Source of the DNA: Odontocerum albicorne
Lineage: Eukaryota; Arthropoda; Insecta; Trichoptera; Odontoceridae
Assembly (NCBI GenBank): GCA_949825065.1
Contig: OX463855.1
Span: 40,744,301 to 40,808,300, forward strand
Length of the DNA stretch: 64,000 nt
Direction of reading: 5' to 3'
The notes under the pieces are model-generated. The model saw only the letters and a list, made by a program, of their open reading frames with translations, did no database searches and was not told the DNA's origin. The translations under genes were made by a program, and so were the position numbers. Position 1 is the stretch's first letter, and each line of letters opens with the position of its first letter. This document shows positions 62,565-64,000 of this stretch, piece after piece.

Positions 62565-64000
62565 TTATACTCAACCTGCGGCCCGCGGGCCGCATGCGGC
62601 CCGCCAAGCTTCTTTGTGCGGCCCTCAACACATTTATTATCAGGAACATGATTTACAAAATCTGGCATTCTATATTTCGTATATCTTGAGATTAATTTCG
62701 ACTTTGACGTACAGACATGGAAACTCGAAGAGGATGGTCGTTGTCGTGTCAACATCAGATCTGGTATAAGAGTGTTCCTACTGCACACTCTAGAATTATT
62801 CCCAAAAACAAACATTTGACAGACAAATATGCGCGCAAATAATTTTGCTAATGGCAACACATAAATTTTTGACAGCTCCAAAGTTGAATGCGTCACAGTC
62901 AGTGTTGCGGCTTTATTTCAAGTAAACATTACGCGGAACACGGATACGATACCTTTTTTTGCTGTCTTATAAAATATTGTTTTGTTATAATTTAATTACC
63001 CATAATGGCGGGTGTGTCTTCGAAATGCAATCGAAAAATGTCCGACGAAAAAAGAGTGTTTCAAGACAAATGGGAAGAAGAATATTTCGTTGTGTCAAAT
63101 AAACATGGTTCGACCACATGCTTGATATGTCGTGAGAGTGTTATATTGAAAAAATATAACATTCTTCGTCATTATACCACGAAGCACAAAACATTTAGTG
63201 ATACCTTTCCTCGTGGCTCTTTAATAAGACGTGAAAAGTTAACATTCTTCAAGAAGTCCTTACAACATCAACAAAATATTATATCAATGGCGGGCGGTAT
63301 CACACGACGCAGCAGTGACAAAAGCGTCGTATGAAATTTGTTACATACTTGGTAAATAAAGTGTTTGCTTTTGAAGAGAAATTGAACATCTACCATGAAG
63401 AAATAGAGAACCGAGTATTGCATAACTTTCCAACTGTTATAAAAGCTAAACAAGATGGTATACATGTTTCTGAAGAAAACTATAAGATATTTTTAAATTA
63501 TTTAGCCGCCTTAGCTAAGGAATTTAAGAGCAGATTTCAGGACTTACGTAGTATCAAGAATTGTTTGTTACTTATAGAAAATCCCTGGCACCTAGAAACA
63601 GCAACTTTAACACATTTAGCTGCATTGGGATATGATTATGCAGTGCTTTTTGATGAATTTATCGAACTTAAGAACGATACTAATCTGAAAGCTATTTTTG
63701 AAGAAAAAAGACAAGAAATTGTGCCTGCCTGCTCCTCACATTGTTTGCATCGACATATCTTTGTGAGTCATCATATTGCAAAATGAAATATGCAAAAAAC
63801 GTATACAGGAATCGACTTACTGATTCTCACCTTAATGACGTATTGAGGGTAGCATGCAGCAATTATAAACAAAATAAACGCTTGGATACATGTTACTTTT
63901 GAGTTTAATTTTTTTCACTATTGTAATTTTTAACGAACCGTATGCTGATAAGTGATATGTACTATTATTATTCTGTTTTGGTTATATTTTTATAAATCTC
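62565..64000 (+). mobile_element. hAT element, internally deleted, runs to window edge
   Basis: The left end reads CGGTTATACTCAACCTGCGG followed by CCCGCGGGCCGCATGCGGCC. Charlie-type hAT ends with the form CAGNGGTTCTCAACCTGCGGCCC are known, so this fits apart from the first bases. The coding region (63005-63905) is broken; the right terminus is not recognised before the window ends. Confidence 0.7.
63005..63905 (+). pseudogene. hAT transposase with BED zinc finger, catalytic core deleted
   Basis: Starts at ATG 63005. Residues about 20-65 form a BED-type finger: WEEEYFVVSNKHGSTTCLIC and YNILRHYTTKHKTF (CxxC...HxxxxH). A frameshift near 63300 is followed by TKASYEICYILGK and a stop. The next frame (63331-63786) reads EEKLNIYHEEIENRVLHNFP, LAKEFKSRFQDLRSIKNCLL and NPWHLETATLTHLAALGYD, the part after the RNase H-like core. 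The final segment, again frameshifted (63750-63905), reads TYLCESSYCKMKYAKNVYRN and RLTDSHLNDVLRVACSNYK, the C-terminal dimerisation region. About 200 or more residues with the catalytic core are absent. The order fits GTF2IRD2/SCAND3-type hAT proteins. Confidence 0.8.

Noticed and set aside
62537..62896. A 119-codon minus-strand gene at the hAT left end
   Set aside because: It overlaps the GC-rich hAT terminus and untranslated leader. No homology is seen and the frame is likely chance.

Overview
This AT-rich window comes from a repeat-swollen eukaryotic genome, almost certainly an arthropod and most likely an insect. That call rests on the mixture of cecropia-type and other mariners, IS630-like and hAT elements, Penelope-like elements, RTE-like and jockey/CR1-like LINEs, tRNA-derived SINEs and TTAA-flanked MITEs. 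A lepidopteran is plausible but I cannot prove it. Nothing looks bacterial or viral. Family labels used here (J1, J2, L3-L13, M1-M4, P1-P7, R4, SINE-A/B/C) are local nicknames.

Layout. 0-6 kb: LINE ends, a Penelope-like fragment with a hammerhead-like motif, a 43-bp satellite, repeat R4 and an inverted double-ended mariner. 6-14 kb: SINEs, a long-inverted-repeat MITE, a 77-bp satellite, a hAT relic split by a LINE, and a 51-bp satellite split by a TTAA MITE. 14-21 kb: nested LINEs, a TTAA MITE, a 200-N gap and about 1.57 kb of (TA)n. 21-31 kb: LINE, SINE and mariner relics, including a mariner whose 3' end is duplicated in tandem. 31-43 kb: a solo LTR inside an older repeat, a Penelope cluster, two IS630-like relics, and a LINE with a 506-codon reverse transcriptase frame lodged inside a mariner terminal repeat. 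43-51 kb: a stretch with few recognisable repeats (44.9-46.1 kb), RTE relics, a 35-bp satellite and four head-to-tail copies of a small hAT-like MITE. 51-58.6 kb: a second Penelope cluster, three related TTAA MITEs, the only convincing host-type coding exon (54019-54206), a hAT MITE, and an intact mariner. 58.6-64 kb: SINEs, a 41-bp minisatellite grown inside a LINE reading frame, and an internally deleted hAT element.

No complete host gene is visible. The best reading is intronic or intergenic DNA around a host locus, with one exon candidate at 54 kb and a weaker 5'-exon candidate near 46 kb. The mariner at 57.3-58.6 kb is the only element that looks complete. Many pieces can be dated relative to each other by nesting: LINE into MITE, LINE into LINE, LINE into mariner, LTR into repeat, MITE into satellite, mariner into repeat.

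The most unusual window-wide signal is the octamer TACGAGTA/TACTCGTA. It occurs 23 times outside the satellite that also carries it. Comparison of repeat copies shows it as a 4-6 nt insertion at TA sites, as expected for excision footprints of a TA-targeting DNA transposon; the known Minos footprint has this form.
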